Program-made: the position numbers and the translations under genes
Notes under the pieces: model-generated
What the model was told of the DNA's origin: nothing
Database searches by the model: none
Seen by the model: only the letters and a program-made list of their open reading frames with translations
NCBI GenBank assembly: GCA_030062745.1
Contig: CP099849.1
Span: forward strand, 7,176,586 to 7,240,585
DNA length: 64,000 nucleotides
From: Capitulum mitella
Lineage: Eukaryota > Arthropoda > Thecostraca > Pollicipedomorpha > Pollicipedidae
Reading direction: 5' to 3'
In this document: piece after piece, positions 19,788-32,616 of the stretch
How positions within the stretch are numbered: position 1 is the first letter of the stretch
Layout: each line of letters starts with the position of its first letter

Positions 19788-22700
19788 TATCGCTGTATCG
19801 ACTCTCGGAGACCGGGACTCCCACTGCTGATGACGAGCTCCGGCCAGCGGCGGATGTCGAGTCTAGTACGTTGCCGGCTTCGCCACATCAGCAGTAAAAC
19901 GGAGGAGGAGGTAGACGGAGAAGGAAGAATTTACAAGGGTCCATAATTCGGCATGAACCACGGATTTTCCCAACATGACTTTGGAAAAAGCTCTAGCGTC
20001 CGTCGTCGCTTCGCTTCACGAGATCATGAAGTATGTTTGGAAGAAATGATACCTTGCTGAATTGAACAGATGACTGCCGCCCGCTCAAATCATCCAAAAC
20101 ATAGGATCTAGGTACAGAAAGATGGTGACTGTAGAACATGATTTTCTTATTAGACGGCCTCGGTTCGGCCAGGCCCCATCGTCCAATCATTCGGCGCCGC
20201 ACGTGTTAAATCGGGACAACGGGTCAAAGTTCACAGGACTCGTATGTGTGACATTTCAGGCAGTTACGAGAAGCCATTTCAGGAGACGTTAATACCGTCG
20301 AAATGTCATGGTTCGGATGCATCGCATTTCGCCTTACGTTATGGCGCATTAAAGCTTCAAAAGTGACAGATAGTTTGAATGGATGGTTAACATTTTGTCG
20401 AACGTTTATTTGGATATCGGGCGAACGGCACGTGTGTTCACCAATGATTAGGTTCTTGTTACATGAAGGTTATTTGGAACGCTTGAGGCAGCCAGCAGGC
20501 GCGTCACGCGATTTCCAAGAAATTACCGAACTCATGGGGTTTCGAGAATCGAAGGCAGAATTTAAGCGCTACGGATGATGCATTGAATGTCTTCTCTGTG
20601 CGCACGGAGAATATCCAGAGTGTAAACCTTAAAAAAGCACAGGAGACGTATTGATGAGGGTGCTTCACGTTTATGGAGTATGGTCACTGTTATATAGGAT
20701 ATCGGCTGGCTGGGAGATCAGTTCAGTGGCATGTAGAAATGGTTAAATCGCGTTTGAATACCAATCATGGGATCAGTGAGCGCCGGAAGAGTGGCGGTCC
20801 AACGGCAGCTTGGCTTTTCATAATTACTGAACGGCAGAAGCTCGACGTGATTTGGGAGTTTTATGAGGTTAAGGTATAATTCAGACAAGTCGTGGCTATG
20901 CCGCAGAATTAGTCTGAAAGCTTGAATAGCCCATATGGTGCTCCATAGGCAGAGAAACTTAAGAACGGTAGTGTTCTAATGCCGCAGGCAATGCACAACA
21001 TCATATTTAAATTGTAACTGAAGGGAGTCAGGAGCAAATACAACGAATGATGGATAATTCACAACGAATAATGGATAATTTACTTCGCCTGGAAAGTTCC
21101 GTTTTTTGGCACAAACATCCGAAAATCAAACTAACTTCACGGGCGCAAAACTACAGCCTATCATAAGTCCTCTTCACGGAAACTAGAACCCTTCACCACA
21201 CGAGGTCTAGCCATTGTTTTCTTCCATGGTCTGTCGCTGAAGCGGACATAATGCTTCTCCAAACGACCAACTTTTCAGAAGCCCAAGAATGAAATCTCTT
21301 CGCCTTGTCTCTGTAGGCTTTAAAAAACATCGGTCCAGTCTGAAATTATTGGGAACGACAGCTTCATTTCCACTCTGATCGAGTTTATGGAAGACATTAT
21401 TTCAGTGGTCGCTGGGAGGATTTTTTGGCCGTCCTTAAACTTTTAACTATTTCTCTGCCAAACCATGCATGAAATCCGAAAATGGCTGATTGGAAACTTT
21501 TCTCTCCGTCTTCCTCCCTCTCTTCGTTCTTTTCCTATTTCCGCGTTCTCGTCCACGACTCACTTGGAACTTCTCGTCTTCCCTGGGGTCCTAGCCAAAA
21601 GTCTGCGATTGATTTTGTTGTGTGCCGAATGAAATATTCAGTGAACCTTCAATACAGCTGCAACCAGAGCTGGCACGCAACCACAGCTCGCACCACGTCG
21701 GTCCCGCCACAGTCAGGGCGCCTTTTTCTCCCGCCTTCCCGACCCGTCCCGACCCTGCCCGACCCGGCCCGACCCCAACTCCGGTCAGGTCACCGCCGGC
21801 GGCAGCACCACGTCATGCTAGTTACAGCGGCAGACGCGGAACCATGCACCAAAGACGCGGACAACACGAGCCCTGGATACTAGACATGCCGTTTTCCGCC
21901 TAAACGCAGTTTACAGGCAAAATGTTTTGCTCAAGAAGGTTAACACCGAAGGCCAATCGTACGAAACCTAGCGTAACGAGCGTCAGTCAGCAAATGGCTT
22001 GCGGTTGGTCTCACTATATCCGGCGAGTCGAGTCTGACGCTTGATCTATGATCCATCAAACACATATCCATCGTCAATGTCAATCCCGCGCACACGTCCG
22101 ATTTTACTTCCGACGACAGTTGAGGCTCGTAATGACGCAATACTGCGTCTGGTGATAATACCGATAATACCGTGTTTGTGCTTACAGACACGATATCCGC
22201 TCCAGGAGCTTAGTCAGACGACCTGAACGCGGCCGACAGCGCAGGCCAAGGCCTGGAAACGCGGTTCACGACAGACAGAGAGGGGTATCACGACAGAGAG
22301 GGAGTGTGAATGACGGTGATGGGATGTGTGACGGGATGGCCGGGACGGTGTACAGTGGGTAGGATCATGTGCCCCACGTATCCGCCACCCCCGGGGGGTG
22401 TGATGTCGAAGCGGCGTCCAGCGGGCGAGCAGCAGGGCGAGATGGGCACCGTGGGAACAGGGTAGCGGGGGAGGGGGAAGCCTTCGCGAAGCTGGAGGCG
22501 ACCGGAAGTGGTCGACAGGGCTAAGTGTTAGACGCTCGAAGCGGGATCTTGTATGGGACTGATGTCATCAAGAGCGCGTATGCGTCCCATTTTATTACCG
22601 ACGACAGTTGAAACTTGTAATAATTGCGAACTTCATCAACACTTTGTGGTTCGCATACTGACACTGATCTAAAGGGCGGAAACTGAAGAAAACTTCATCC

Positions 22701-24633
22701 AGATTATATCGTAGTGCTTCTCGCGGCCGCCAATGGATAGCCATCTAAAGCTGTCGTTATGTTCTGATCGACATTGGAATAATTGGGCAGTCGCATTTCG
22801 CAAGATACGGCTCTGTTTAATATTTTTGGCGTAGTACTTTCCCATCCACTTTCGGCTAACGCCCTTGGACCCTCGTCATGATGCTGGAGGCCCATTTGTG
22901 TAAGATGCGGCCCGCCTTATCGAAAACACGTCGCGATTCGGACATGGGATGTTCCGTGTAAGAAATAACCGGCGCATTACCATAGGCCAGGGGGTTCCGG
23001 GGGGCCGTTACGCCGGCAAACTGGTCCTAACATTCAGCAGCTTTGCATACATTAGACGTTACGTTCGTCTCTAAGATGCCAGGAAAGCTGCAAAGCTTTC
23101 CCCTGGACTTTATGAATGTGCTTTCTCTATCTCGACGGGTCTTAACTCAGACGAGCTAAAATGGCTGTTGCAATTTGATTACTGTTGGTACAATGGAACA
23201 GACTTCATATGCGTTACATGTGTTACTCTGCACCGCTTGGTCGCCTGTTCTCTGCGTGATCTTCGGCTGCAGGTAGGGAGCCGCGTCCCGACTATCACAC
23301 TGTTGTAGCCGCTCGCGGCTCGCGGATTCCAGGCTACCGGTCCGCCCGTTCGGGCACGGGTGCCATCTGGCTGGCTAGCGGCAGAGGAGGAAGACCTTTG
23401 TGAAACACATCGGTACTGTATTGTGCGGTGGAATATATAAATACCAACCAAAAAGCTCAATACTGAGAACAAACTTCAAAACCCAAATCTGGATAGCAGC
23501 CAGAGTCGCGCGAGTCGCATGCTGCAACATTGTGAAATGGAGGAGGACGTGCATGCCTTGTAAAGGAAGCTCCTCGATGTGAAAACAACTGAAAAAACGC
23601 CAAATTTGTACGTTCTTTGCAAATGTTACGGCCTATTTACATGTATCCCTTGTCTTAATGAAATTCTACCAGGACTTGCGGACGTCAGTTACCGTATCTC
23701 CAGAATTTCGGGGATGCACATTTGGTAGCATGCACCCGCCGACGGTTAAAACGCATTGCTGGCTGTTGCCAGCCGATTGCGTTCATATTCAAAATCGTAT
23801 GCCAGTGTCCAAAACAAGGAAGTATACTACCACACCCGACGCTCACTCTAACATCCAAGAAACGGAGCCCGCTGTGTTTTTGGACGGAATGGCTGTGCTA
23901 AAACAACAAAGGTAGGTAACGAACAAGTAGGAGACAAACTGAAACGAAATGGATTGTCCTGGACATCCCTGAACGCAACGCAAAAGTCTGTAAAATGCCT
24001 CAGTGTTTTCTGTTCATTAGAGTCAGACCACGGGTAGTGATCTGGCAACGTTGACGTTGCACAGATGCGTTACAACGTGACGTTGCTCTGACATGGCAAT
24101 TGATTTCTGATCGTGTAAAAACGCTTGCAAGGCGTATTTCAAAGCCCGTTCATCCCTCCTAGGTCTGTTTTAGCATCAGCGACAATGGAATTCATCTTGG
24201 AAAGGCAGCGCAGCCATGGATTATTTCACTACTATAGCATATCCGTACAATTAGTCACTAATTGTCAGGAATATGAAAATATACACATCCACTTTTACAA
24301 GCGCATGGATCCATTATTGACCAGCATTTTGCCTAAAAATTCCTGAAACTGTGAAGGTTACAAATAAGACGATCATTTGAAATCTCCGCGACGATATAAA
24401 GGGTACCAAAATAGCACGTGACCACGTCGAAGTGCAGATCTACAAAAAGTGTAATGATCCTCAAACATGCCCTAAAAAACGTGCCCTGGAACCGCCTTTG
24501 GAAGAGGTAACTTCGAAATTTTGTCACAACATGCTAAAAACGCATTTAGGAAAATTCGCTTGTATGGAGCAGCTTCCAGAAGTCCGGGAATGTCAAACGA
24601 AACCCCGGAAGGCTCCCCAGCTCAAAATAGGAT
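19788..24633. other. No gene seen; short (CCCGA)-type repeat at 21738-21775
   Basis: About 4.8 kb without a supported gene. The block at 21738-21775 is a run of CCCGACCCG/T units. GC-rich patches occur near 22220-22500 and 23260-23390. Short open frames have no recognisable domains. Confidence 0.5.
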
Positions 24634-24637
24634 TTAA

Positions 24638-25050
24638 CACTATTTCCGACAGGGAGGCTGAATCCGCTCCCCCGGGATTTTAATTTTTTTGTTTGCCAAT
24701 CCCAGAGGTTTTTTTTAGTGCTGGAGGCGGCGTAATGTAGTGGCTATCGCGCTCGCTTTGTGATCGAAAGGTCCCCGGTTCGAGTCCGGGTAATAGTGGC
24801 ATTGCGTCGTCCCTTGCGACGACCGTCGTGAGAGGTTGCGACACGAACTGACCCTGGTGTTATTAAATAACCCAATAACCAACTCCAGGGTTTTTGGCGC
24901 AGTTTCATGAACCTTTATTATGGTTTTTCCATTTTGTTACCAGCAAAAGTCCACACAAAAACATCACCGCAACACATTATCCTACGTCACGATCGGCTCG
25001 TCAAATGCATTTTTTCACTTCTAGTTATAGAAGCGAGTTGTGTTATCTAA
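24638..25050 (+). mobile_element. piggyBac-like non-autonomous element, left part (copy 3a)
   Basis: A TTAA at 24634-24637 precedes CACTATTTCCGACAGGGAGG and CTGAATCCGCTCCC. This matches the left end of the copy at 57858, which reads CCCTATTCCGGGTACGGGAG and CTGAATTCGCCCC. Homology continues through GTTTGCCAATCCCAG, is interrupted by the SINE, resumes at GGTTTTTGGCGCAGTTTCAT, and fades near 24.93 kb. The right limit is uncertain. Confidence 0.6.
24714..24883 (+). mobile_element. tRNA-derived SINE inserted in the piggyBac-like copy
   Basis: The 5' part looks like a tRNA: an A-box-like TAATGTAGTGG at 24733-24743 and a perfect B box GGTTCGAGTCC at 24777-24787, with its stem CCCCGG/CCGGG. The anticodon arm does not fold properly, so this is not a functional tRNA gene. 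A tRNA-unrelated body of about 90 bases follows, ending TTATTAAATAACCCAATAAC. Flanks CCCAGAGGTTTTT (24701-24713) and TCCAGGGTTTTT (24884-24895) are a likely target duplication, and together they restore the uninterrupted sequence seen in the copy at 57.9 kb. Confidence 0.75.
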
Positions 25051-25163
25051 ACCAGCCATCAACTCATATTTTTTATCTGCACGGAGCACATTTAACAGGC
25101 AACCAGGATAGAGTGTATCGACTTTTCTAATGACATATTTGGCGGCAACTACGGCATGATTAA

Positions 25164-25540
25164 CCCTATTCCCGGAGGGCTAGACGGTATGACCGATTCC
25201 CGGCAGGGGGGGATTCGGTCTCCCTGAAATCTTGAGAGCTACACAATCGATTTCATTGCAACAAACGGCGGTCGATTTGCCATGATGTAAACTAAATTTT
25301 TATGCGAAGAAGTTTTCAATATTTTGAAAGGGGTAAATACAGGGGGGCGGCAAACAATTTGAAATAGGATTGGATTTGTTATAACTCTGTTGTTTGTGGA
25401 TCGATTTTGATGAAATTGGCATGAATCGAGAGATCATGGATAGGACTTTTACCATTAGTCCTTACATTTGAAATTCTGAGAAAATTCATAGGCGTTCAAG
25501 GTTTTAAAAATGGGAGAGTCAGCTTTTCAAAAGCCGAATT
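25164..25540 (-). mobile_element. piggyBac-like element, right end in reverse orientation (copy 3b)
   Basis: TTAA at 25160-25163 is followed by CCCTATTCCCGGAGGGCTAG. Its complement matches the right ends of the copies ending at 33387 and 59053, including the shared stretch GAACGCCTATGAATTTTCTC read on the minus strand. Homology fades near 25.54 kb, where a G-rich insertion-like patch begins. Confidence 0.65.
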
Positions 25541-26104
25541 TACAAAAAAGTTTACAAACACTTTTTAACCCGCGCAGTGGAAGGGGGTTTCGCACTAAGG
25601 CGCACTGGAAGGGGGTCTAAAAATGCCTCCCTACGATCTCAACAATGGAAAGAGCTAGAGATGTGAAATTTTATGGACAGGGTGGAGCTATAACGATTTA
25701 CATTGTGCGCAGTTTTCATGACCCTAGGTCGACATCTTCAAGGTCAAATGGGGCGGAAATGATCAACTTTGGACACTTTCTCGGCCCGTACAGGCTATTT
25801 CGTACAACGTTTCGAACGAAACGGGAAAAGTGTGTTTGTTTGGGCGTTAAAACGTGGAATACGACAACTTCCATTCATTTGGCGTCTTGACTGACGATTT
25901 TGGGGTCGAGATTGTGTCAGCTCATTGACCTATGGCGTTATTTTTTCATCTTTTGCGGATTACATTTCAAACAACACGGGACAGTTTGAGAGTAAATGAA
26001 GACGCAATGTATATCTTTTGGCGTATTTTCAGTGAAGGTAGCCAACATCGGTACATTTGGCCACTTCCAGCGTTCATATTTGCTCATGTATGTATATGTG
26101 TATA
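25541..26104. other. No gene seen
   Basis: Probably the diverged remainder of the piggyBac-like copy 3b. Two near-identical GTGGAAGGGGG blocks lie at about 25578 and 25606. Confidence 0.4.
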
Positions 26105-26575
26105 TGCACATACATGTATCAGTGTGCCAAACATGTTTTAGTAGGGTCTTTGAATGCACATTTCATGCAAATCAACATACTGCAAAGCAAATCTGGACCA
26201 GGTCACAAAAAGTTGCCCTTGACCTTTGATGACCTTGACGTGAAATGACTCTGGTATATATGCATGCGTATCCATGTGTGCACACGTTTTTTTATTAGGG
26301 CCTTTGAATGCATATTTCATACAAATCGACATGCCGCAGAACAAATCTGGGTCAGATCACAAGATATTTGACCATGACCTTAAATGACCTTGATCTTTAC
26401 TGACCTTGGTATACGTAAGCGTATCAGTGTGCGCACACGTGTTTTTATTACGGTCTTTGAATGCATATTTTATACAAACCGACCTGCTGCAAAGCAAATC
26501 TGGATCAGGTCACAAGCTGTTTGACTTTGACCTTTGATGACCTTGACCTTTATTGGCCCTGGCCGTGGTCTTGGT
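26105..26575. repeat. 154-bp tandem repeat, three units, rich in TGACCTT
   Basis: The marker TCTTTGAATGCA recurs at 26147, 26301 (CCTTTGAATG) and 26454, with periods of 154 and 153 bases. Each unit holds CAGGTCAC or CAGATCAC and clusters of TGACCTTGACC/TGACCTTTGATGACC. On the minus strand these are AGGTCA half-sites, some with the TCA extension used by monomeric FTZ-F1/ERR-type receptors. The last unit is cut off near 26575. Confidence 0.85.
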
Positions 26576-26779
26576 ACATCCATCACTTATGCCGGAATGA
26601 CATCGCATGATTGAGTTCAAACGGTAATCTTAGGTAGAATGTTAGTTCTTTTACAAAGTTCCCATTTGTCAGCGACAACCGTCGTTTTCGTCATGTTTGC
26701 CTGACTTCAAATGCTTGAAACTTCAGAAACTTCAAAACTTTAAACTTCAGAACTTGAAACCTGTATTCGTATTATAATT

Positions 26780-27006
26780 TTACAGTGCAGCGTTCTGTAA
26801 ACAGCATACGGTTCTGATACACCTCGGACCATTCCAGTGCTACATTTTCACCATATTGTGCTTTCCATTTTGCTATCCATTTATGACAATGTTCAGCTAA
26901 CTTTTTGCGCATAATGGTGCTTGTAAAGGGCTTTAGCCCCACTCCGTTGGGAATGGTAGGATAGATAGACAGAAAAGAGGTAGATAGATAGATAGATAGA
27001 TAGATG

Positions 27007-27096
<90 letters not shown>

Positions 27097-27127
27097 AGAT
27101 AGACAAAACAACAGACAACAACAGACA

Positions 27128-27188
<61 letters not shown>

Positions 27189-30100
27189 CAGATAGACAGA
27201 TAGACAGATAGATCGATAGAACGCTACAGCTGGGTGCACGAGTGGTGCATACTGTTTGGACTTATTTAAATTTCTCCAGGAAATGGGCAAACTGTTCACA
27301 AGGCCAATGTAATCTAGAAACGTGCGTGTTACAATGTGGCGGTTTACAGCTCCTTCGAATGCCATAACATTATCCTTCGCATCCAGAAGATCGTCGGAAT
27401 TCCCCAGTCCTTTGTTGTACCATGACTGTATAATGCCTTCAGAAAATTTGGTCACATATGAATGTCATATACTGAACGCTCTCAAATCTCCATTTGTCAC
27501 CTCAAAAACGTCCATGAACGTACCCAGTGAAACAAGCACCTTGTTCCAAAATTTGCTTTGAAGAGCTGCAGAACGCTTCCGAAACGATTTACCATTCATA
27601 CTCCATAGAAACTGGACCAAACTAATCTGCGCTTGGAACAGTCCAGCCCGCAAATGGCCAGACATCATGTCGCGCCTGACCCATGTTACCTTTAATGCCA
27701 TAATATAAACCAGAATGTCCGGCATTCCCAAGCCATCCAACTGGGGAGGAAGCACCAGGCATTTTCGACTTATTCTATCACGCTTGGCATTTCACAGAAA
27801 CGCATGCAGAATGCTATTTAATTTTCGTACGAATGTTTCCTCCGGATCGGGTAGGACAGAAAACAGACGCGTCAACTTTGACGCTAATAGAGCTTTAAAG
27901 ATGGTTACTTTCCCATATAAAGTAAGCCTGCGGCTTTGCCACACTCGTATCGCTGCCTTAATTTCTCCCAATTTACTTTGGAAATTAGTCTGAATATTTT
28001 ATTCTTCATTACTGAGGAATACAGTACCCAAGACCTTCATCCTGTGAAACCAACGCATAGCAAGATCATGGCAGATTGGCTGACGATCTGTTTGAAGCCC
28101 AACCCACATGGCTTGGTTTTTTTAGCGTAAGGAAAAAGGCCAGAGTACTTCGCAGGCACACCAAAGTCATAAAACAACACCTTACAGCTGTTCACGAAAT
28201 CGTCCAACATGCAGAGAGTGTCATCTGCGTAACAAGATACTATAACTTCTACTCCTCCAATACGAACGCCTCCCACGCTGGGGTAATGTTTTATTGTCAG
28301 AATGAAACTTTCGACCACCAACGAAAATAAATAGCAGCTTAATGGGTCTCCTTGTACACAGATCTTTCTGAACTGATAGTTTCAGAAATGTGCCCGTTGT
28401 ATACTGTTCTCAACATTGAGTTTCCATGAAGTATTCTGAACTACATAATTATTTCACGGGGAGAACCCTGCCTTTCGAACACCGCTTCGATGAACTTCCA
28501 GCTCACTGAATTAAAGGCATCCTCAGTATCTAAACTTATAAACAAGCCTGTCTGGCGGCGCTGCCGTAAGCACTGTGCAATGTCAAACATGATGCGAATA
28601 TTTTCTCTAGTAAACCTTCCATCCATAAACCCTGTTTTGACTAGCGTCAATCAGCTTAGCCATAACTCCCTTAAACCTGTTTGCGAGTGCCCCATGTATC
28701 GCAAATGTTTAGCAATGTGATTGATTTGTGCGAGTTAATTAAATGCCTAGGCTTATTGCCTTTGGAAATGAGTGTTATTATTCCATCTCTCAGGGTTGGC
28801 GGTAACAATGTATTTTGAAAGCTTTCTCGACACATGCGGAACATGAATAACTTTAAATCCAACCAAAAGATCTTAAAAAAAAAACACCGGAAATCCGTGA
28901 CTCCCTGGGAATTTGTTATTCTTTACCGCAAAAAGAACAGTTTCTCTTTTATCTACATCGGACAACTCAGCTCTTCACAGTCCGAAACATTAGATTTTTT
29001 TTATATCCAAGCCCTAAAAAAGGGACCCAAGTCGTGTTCCGTGTCATGGTTTGCGAAAGTATTCCTGAAAATGCTTGCAAGGCACTTCAATGTCTCTGAC
29101 TGATCCTGCATTTCAGCTCTGTTAGGTACCTTTGGAACAGGAAAAAGCTTACTAAAGAAGTTTCTTTTCCCCAAATTCAGAAAATATTTGTCTGATTTCT
29201 CCGAATACTCGTACCATCTAGCCCTTAGCTGATTCCCTTAAAACTGATTCCCTTAAATGGTCCCCTTAACTGAAGGTTTCCTGACTTCTTCAAGCTGTGT
29301 CCTTCTTAAGTCTAGCTCCTCCGTAAGGTCATCAGCGGACTGAAGATCCTTTCTAAATCCGCTATCTCGGTCTGAATGGATTCCTTAGCTTGCTTTAATC
29401 GTCTTCACGTCGTGATCAAACTGTATCTTATGCATCCTTCCGGTACGAAGAGACTCTATAAAAAACTGTCCTCATAAACTAGAACAGCATACTGACAGAC
29501 AGCACCTCGGATCACCATTTTAAATATGCTTTTACCTGACAAAAGAAAAACTTTCATTTTAAATAAGCCTCTTACTCTGGCTTGCGCTACCAGTTGCAGT
29601 TCCATCTTGATCATAAAATGGTCTGTTCTGTAACACGGACTAATGCCAGTTGAAACTACCGCACCATTCAGAACTTCAGACACTAAGGAAAAATCTAGCC
29701 TCGCTTGTTTAATGATAGGCCTGCGTACACGCCATGCATATCTCCGAACGTTTTCATACCTCTCTCGAAAAATGTCTACCAAATTGTTCGTTCTTGTTAT
29801 TTCAAGAAGCTTGCACTGAGCACGCATATTATTTTGCCTCGTGTAATTGAACGAGTCAAGATTACTTTCCAAAACCAAATTTCAGTATCCAGGCAATATC
29901 ACAGGAACTGTCTTCCATTTCCGCTAGATATTTTGATACAGTGCTCGAAAATTCTGACGTGTCAAAAATCCACCAAATCACGATGTGGTGAATAAACGCC
30001 AGCTAAGACAGTCTCGAACACCCCATTAATGAATGCTCTTGTCATTACGAGGCTACCATCGCCGCTGATATATGAATCACAAAATTAAAATCTGCATTAT

Positions 30101-30275
30101 AGGACAATATAGCTGTTCCTCTTGCGTTGTTGCTAAAAGGTGCAACGAAAATGTCTTTTCCCCGACTGTTTGTAAAGGTTTTCTGTTGAGTAACTGCAAA
30201 GTGGATGTACTGTACGAAAACGATGTTGTAGTTGTTCTGCCTTAACATGTTAACACGTCTTTTCCCTTTTTTTCC
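26780..30275 (-). pseudogene. L1-like ORF2: APE endonuclease and reverse transcriptase, broken
   Basis: From the 5' side (30275 downward), LRQNNYNIVFVQ and FSNNARGTAIL are the endonuclease N-terminal part, and ARLDFSLVSEV with SPCYRTDHFMIKMEL its conserved end (about 29.6-29.75 kb). Reverse transcriptase follows: GIITLISKGNKPRHL (28.7-28.8 kb), LFISLDTEDAFNSVSW with the first catalytic aspartate (28.45-28.65 kb), and CYADDTL at 28220-28231. The C-terminal region has GLGMPDILVYIMALKVTW (27.7 kb) and ends at a stop near 26772. The pieces are in different frames, so several indels exist. GATA repeats split the C-terminal part. Confidence 0.87.
26963..27215. repeat. (GATA/TAGA)n microsatellite, two blocks
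   Basis: Long TAGA runs at about 26980-27092 and 27129-27215, separated by a short AGACAAAACAACAGACAAC spacer. They lie inside the dead ORF2. Open frames here read poly Ile-Tyr-Leu-Ser and are artefacts of the repeat. Confidence 0.95.
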
Positions 30276-30972
30276 AGTCGGCTGGGCGCCTGCAACTCAC
30301 CGAGCGTATTTTGATTCTATCCACGATAATTACACGGCCTCCAGATTCCGACTCCGACCGGGCGACACGGGCCGAAAACCACAGACATAACTGGAGACAG
30401 CTCGCGATAATCACGCGGACCTGAGACGCCCACCCGCGACCCGCCCCGAACGTTCGTGGCAGAGCCAAATGACAAACAATGAGCACGCTGACGGCAGCGC
30501 TGGTTGTACATTTTATCCACGTCAATCCCCCTCCCAGTCCCTTAGAAGGGGATGGTGGCCGCACCAGGGAGATAGGCTCTGGCGGCATAAGCGAGAGTGG
30601 CGGCAACAGCGGCAACAACTGGGTTGCTGGTAGGTTGCTACTAGAAGCTTCCAGGTACGTCGCAAATGAAACGACTTTAACGAGCTCCACAAGCGTAACA
30701 AAAGACAAACAAAAGCCAACAGCCCACAATACAAATGGTCGTTAAAGAAGCAAGGAACGAGCAAAAAGGATGGATAGCAAAGAAAGAAGGAACGAGAAAA
30801 CTAACAAAGACGACGCTTTTGGAACCATTCATACAAAGAGGGAATTAGCTTTTAGGACCTGAAACAATACTTAAATCTGGACGTATGAGCAAAAGAGACA
30901 GGCGGAGCAACCTTCATCACAAATCATCTCAGAACCACGGTGAAGCCGAGGCTCTGTAGCTTTATAAGTGAG

Positions 30973-32038
30973 TCAACGCGCCCGCTCACCCCAATACTTG
31001 CTCTCCACTCGTGAAAACGTGAAAACGGCGTGTAGTTTTCCTGCTCTCTTGGCTCCTAGTAGGTTTCTGAAGATCTTCCCCCTCAAGGGGGTGATGTCCT
31101 CGCTGGTGTACAAGTCCTTGCCCTGGAGCTCGAGACGGCGTCGGTGGATCTGGTCGCGGATGCTGCCCTCGCCCGATCGTGTAAAGCGCTCAGTAACCTC
31201 GTGGTTTGGGCCGGGCAGCTTGTGTGCCCGGTCGATGTCATGAACCGTTATCTCCCAACCGGGGAGGTAGCAGTTCAGTGTATCTGCTACGAGTAGATAG
31301 ATGAATTCACGCTCCATATAGCCATCCGCGCTACGTCGCGTCAGCACAGCCACGCCAGCCGCCCCGCCACTCGCCCCGCACCCTCACCCGCGGCGGGCCG
31401 AGACCGGGGCGGGGCGGCGGCGGCGGCCGATCCGGCAGTCAGCTGATCCCCCGCCGAACCGACCGCCGCCAGCGCGCGGTCAACGGGACGCGACCCGTTC
31501 GCGCCGGAGGCACCGGCAGCGGCAGAGGCGGATCCAGCCGGGCGGAGTTCCCGACGTGAGGCGAAATTCCCCCCCCCCCCCCAGAAAGGGCGAGACAGGG
31601 CAAACGATTAATAATTTTGGCTTCCTCCAGTCTCGCTTACAAAGTTGCCACCTGATCTGTCTGCTTCAACTCCTTGGTTGAAGCGTCCAAATTCACGAAC
31701 TGGGACTGAACAGAAACTTTGAACTTGTGGAACTCTTTCGCCGATGTAGATAGCAGTCTGTCCTCAAGCTTCTCCAGCGCTACATCTAGGTGCGCTTTAA
31801 CTGCACTGCTGTCAGACGGGCTGCGGCCAGCCTCATCTCGCTGGTGTGTTCCTGTTTTTCCTGACGGTAAGGAATCTCCAGATTCAGAGCGGTCACACTT
31901 GCCTTGGCCGTCTCCTGGAGCATCGCTGAGATGCCTCAAAAACTCGCTGGCGGAAGGCCGTTTGCAGAGCGACATCTCCACGCCGGAGGCGGCTGCTACA
32001 GCCTCGTCACATGCCCTGTCACTCGGACGTCGTTGCAT
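30973..32038 (-). pseudogene. L1-like ORF1 (RNA-binding protein), split
   Basis: The N-terminal piece (32038-31637) has a predicted coiled coil, LDVALEKLEDRLLSTSAKEF and onward. The C-terminal piece (31353-30973) has DIDRAHKLPGPN, then GKDLYTSEDITPLRGKIFR and AKRAGK, the pattern of the ORF1 C-terminal/RRM region of invertebrate L1-like elements, which bind element RNA for reverse transcription. The pieces are separated by about 280 bases of very GC-rich DNA at 31354-31620 that codes nothing recognisable. Confidence 0.72.
31354..31600. other. GC-rich block interrupting L1-like ORF1
   Basis: About 80% GC with many CG dinucleotides and a C14 run at 31569-31582. CAGAGGCGGATCCAGCC at 31523 resembles the hAT-like termini seen elsewhere, so part of the block may be an inserted element, but no second end is found. 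Confidence 0.4.
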
Positions 32039-32209
32039 TCGATCGTTGGCCCCGAATCGCGCAGAAAACTTGCTCCGCAGGTGCCGTATTCGCCAGAGTT
32101 TAGCAGGTCATAGCCAAATGTGCTATGAACCACAAAAAAACGGTCTCCTCCTCCACTGGACACTCAGGGGCGGAACTCACTGGACACGTCCGACCACGGC
32201 GGACGTCAC

Positions 32210-32563
32210 CGGTCGACCCCGTTTCACGGAACTTGGTGGCTTTTCCTACCCCTTTCTTCTACGTGCTGTAGCATAATTTCGTAGTTCTATTTCGCCGAGG
32301 AACGAAGCCAAGCAACGTCTTTGGACACCCATGGCATTTTTATCCCTGATGAAGGTAAAAGGAAAATGGCGGCCGAAACTAGTGTTTTTAAGATAAAACG
32401 TGAATTTCCGTATGGGTGTATAGGTAACTTTTTGAGCAAGCATGCAAGTATAATTTTGTCAATCTGAGATTACTTCACAAGGTCAGACCAAAATCAAAAG
32501 TTAAAATTTGGTTTTGTAATGATAATTTTGGTGCTGTTCTTCCAAACGTCCTTTTGGAATCTA

Positions 32564-32616
<53 letters not shown>

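Larger units (their letters stand above)
26765..32040 (-). mobile_element. Nearly full-length, inactivated L1-like non-LTR retrotransposon
   Basis: Read on the minus strand, the order is 5' region, ORF1, GC-rich interruption, ORF2 (endonuclease then reverse transcriptase), and a 3' tail. The tail after the ORF2 stop carries short repeats of GAAGTTT with variable spacers. The APE endonuclease, the YADD-type RT and an ORF1 with an RNA-binding C-terminal domain together fit the L1/Tx1 group. Frameshifts, stops and inserted GATA repeats make it non-autonomous now. Target duplications are not identified. Confidence 0.85.

Noticed and set aside
24733-24810. Functional tRNA gene
   Set aside because: A and B boxes are present but the acceptor and anticodon stems do not pair, and a SINE body with target duplications surrounds it.
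26963-27215. CRISPR-like or other regular spaced array
   Set aside because: Simple GATA microsatellite with no spacers; the window is eukaryotic. No CRISPR elsewhere.
26772-27455. 227-codon frame rich in Ile-Tyr-Leu-Ser
   Set aside because: Its middle is translated GATA microsatellite. Only its two ends are meaningful, as pieces of the L1-like ORF2.
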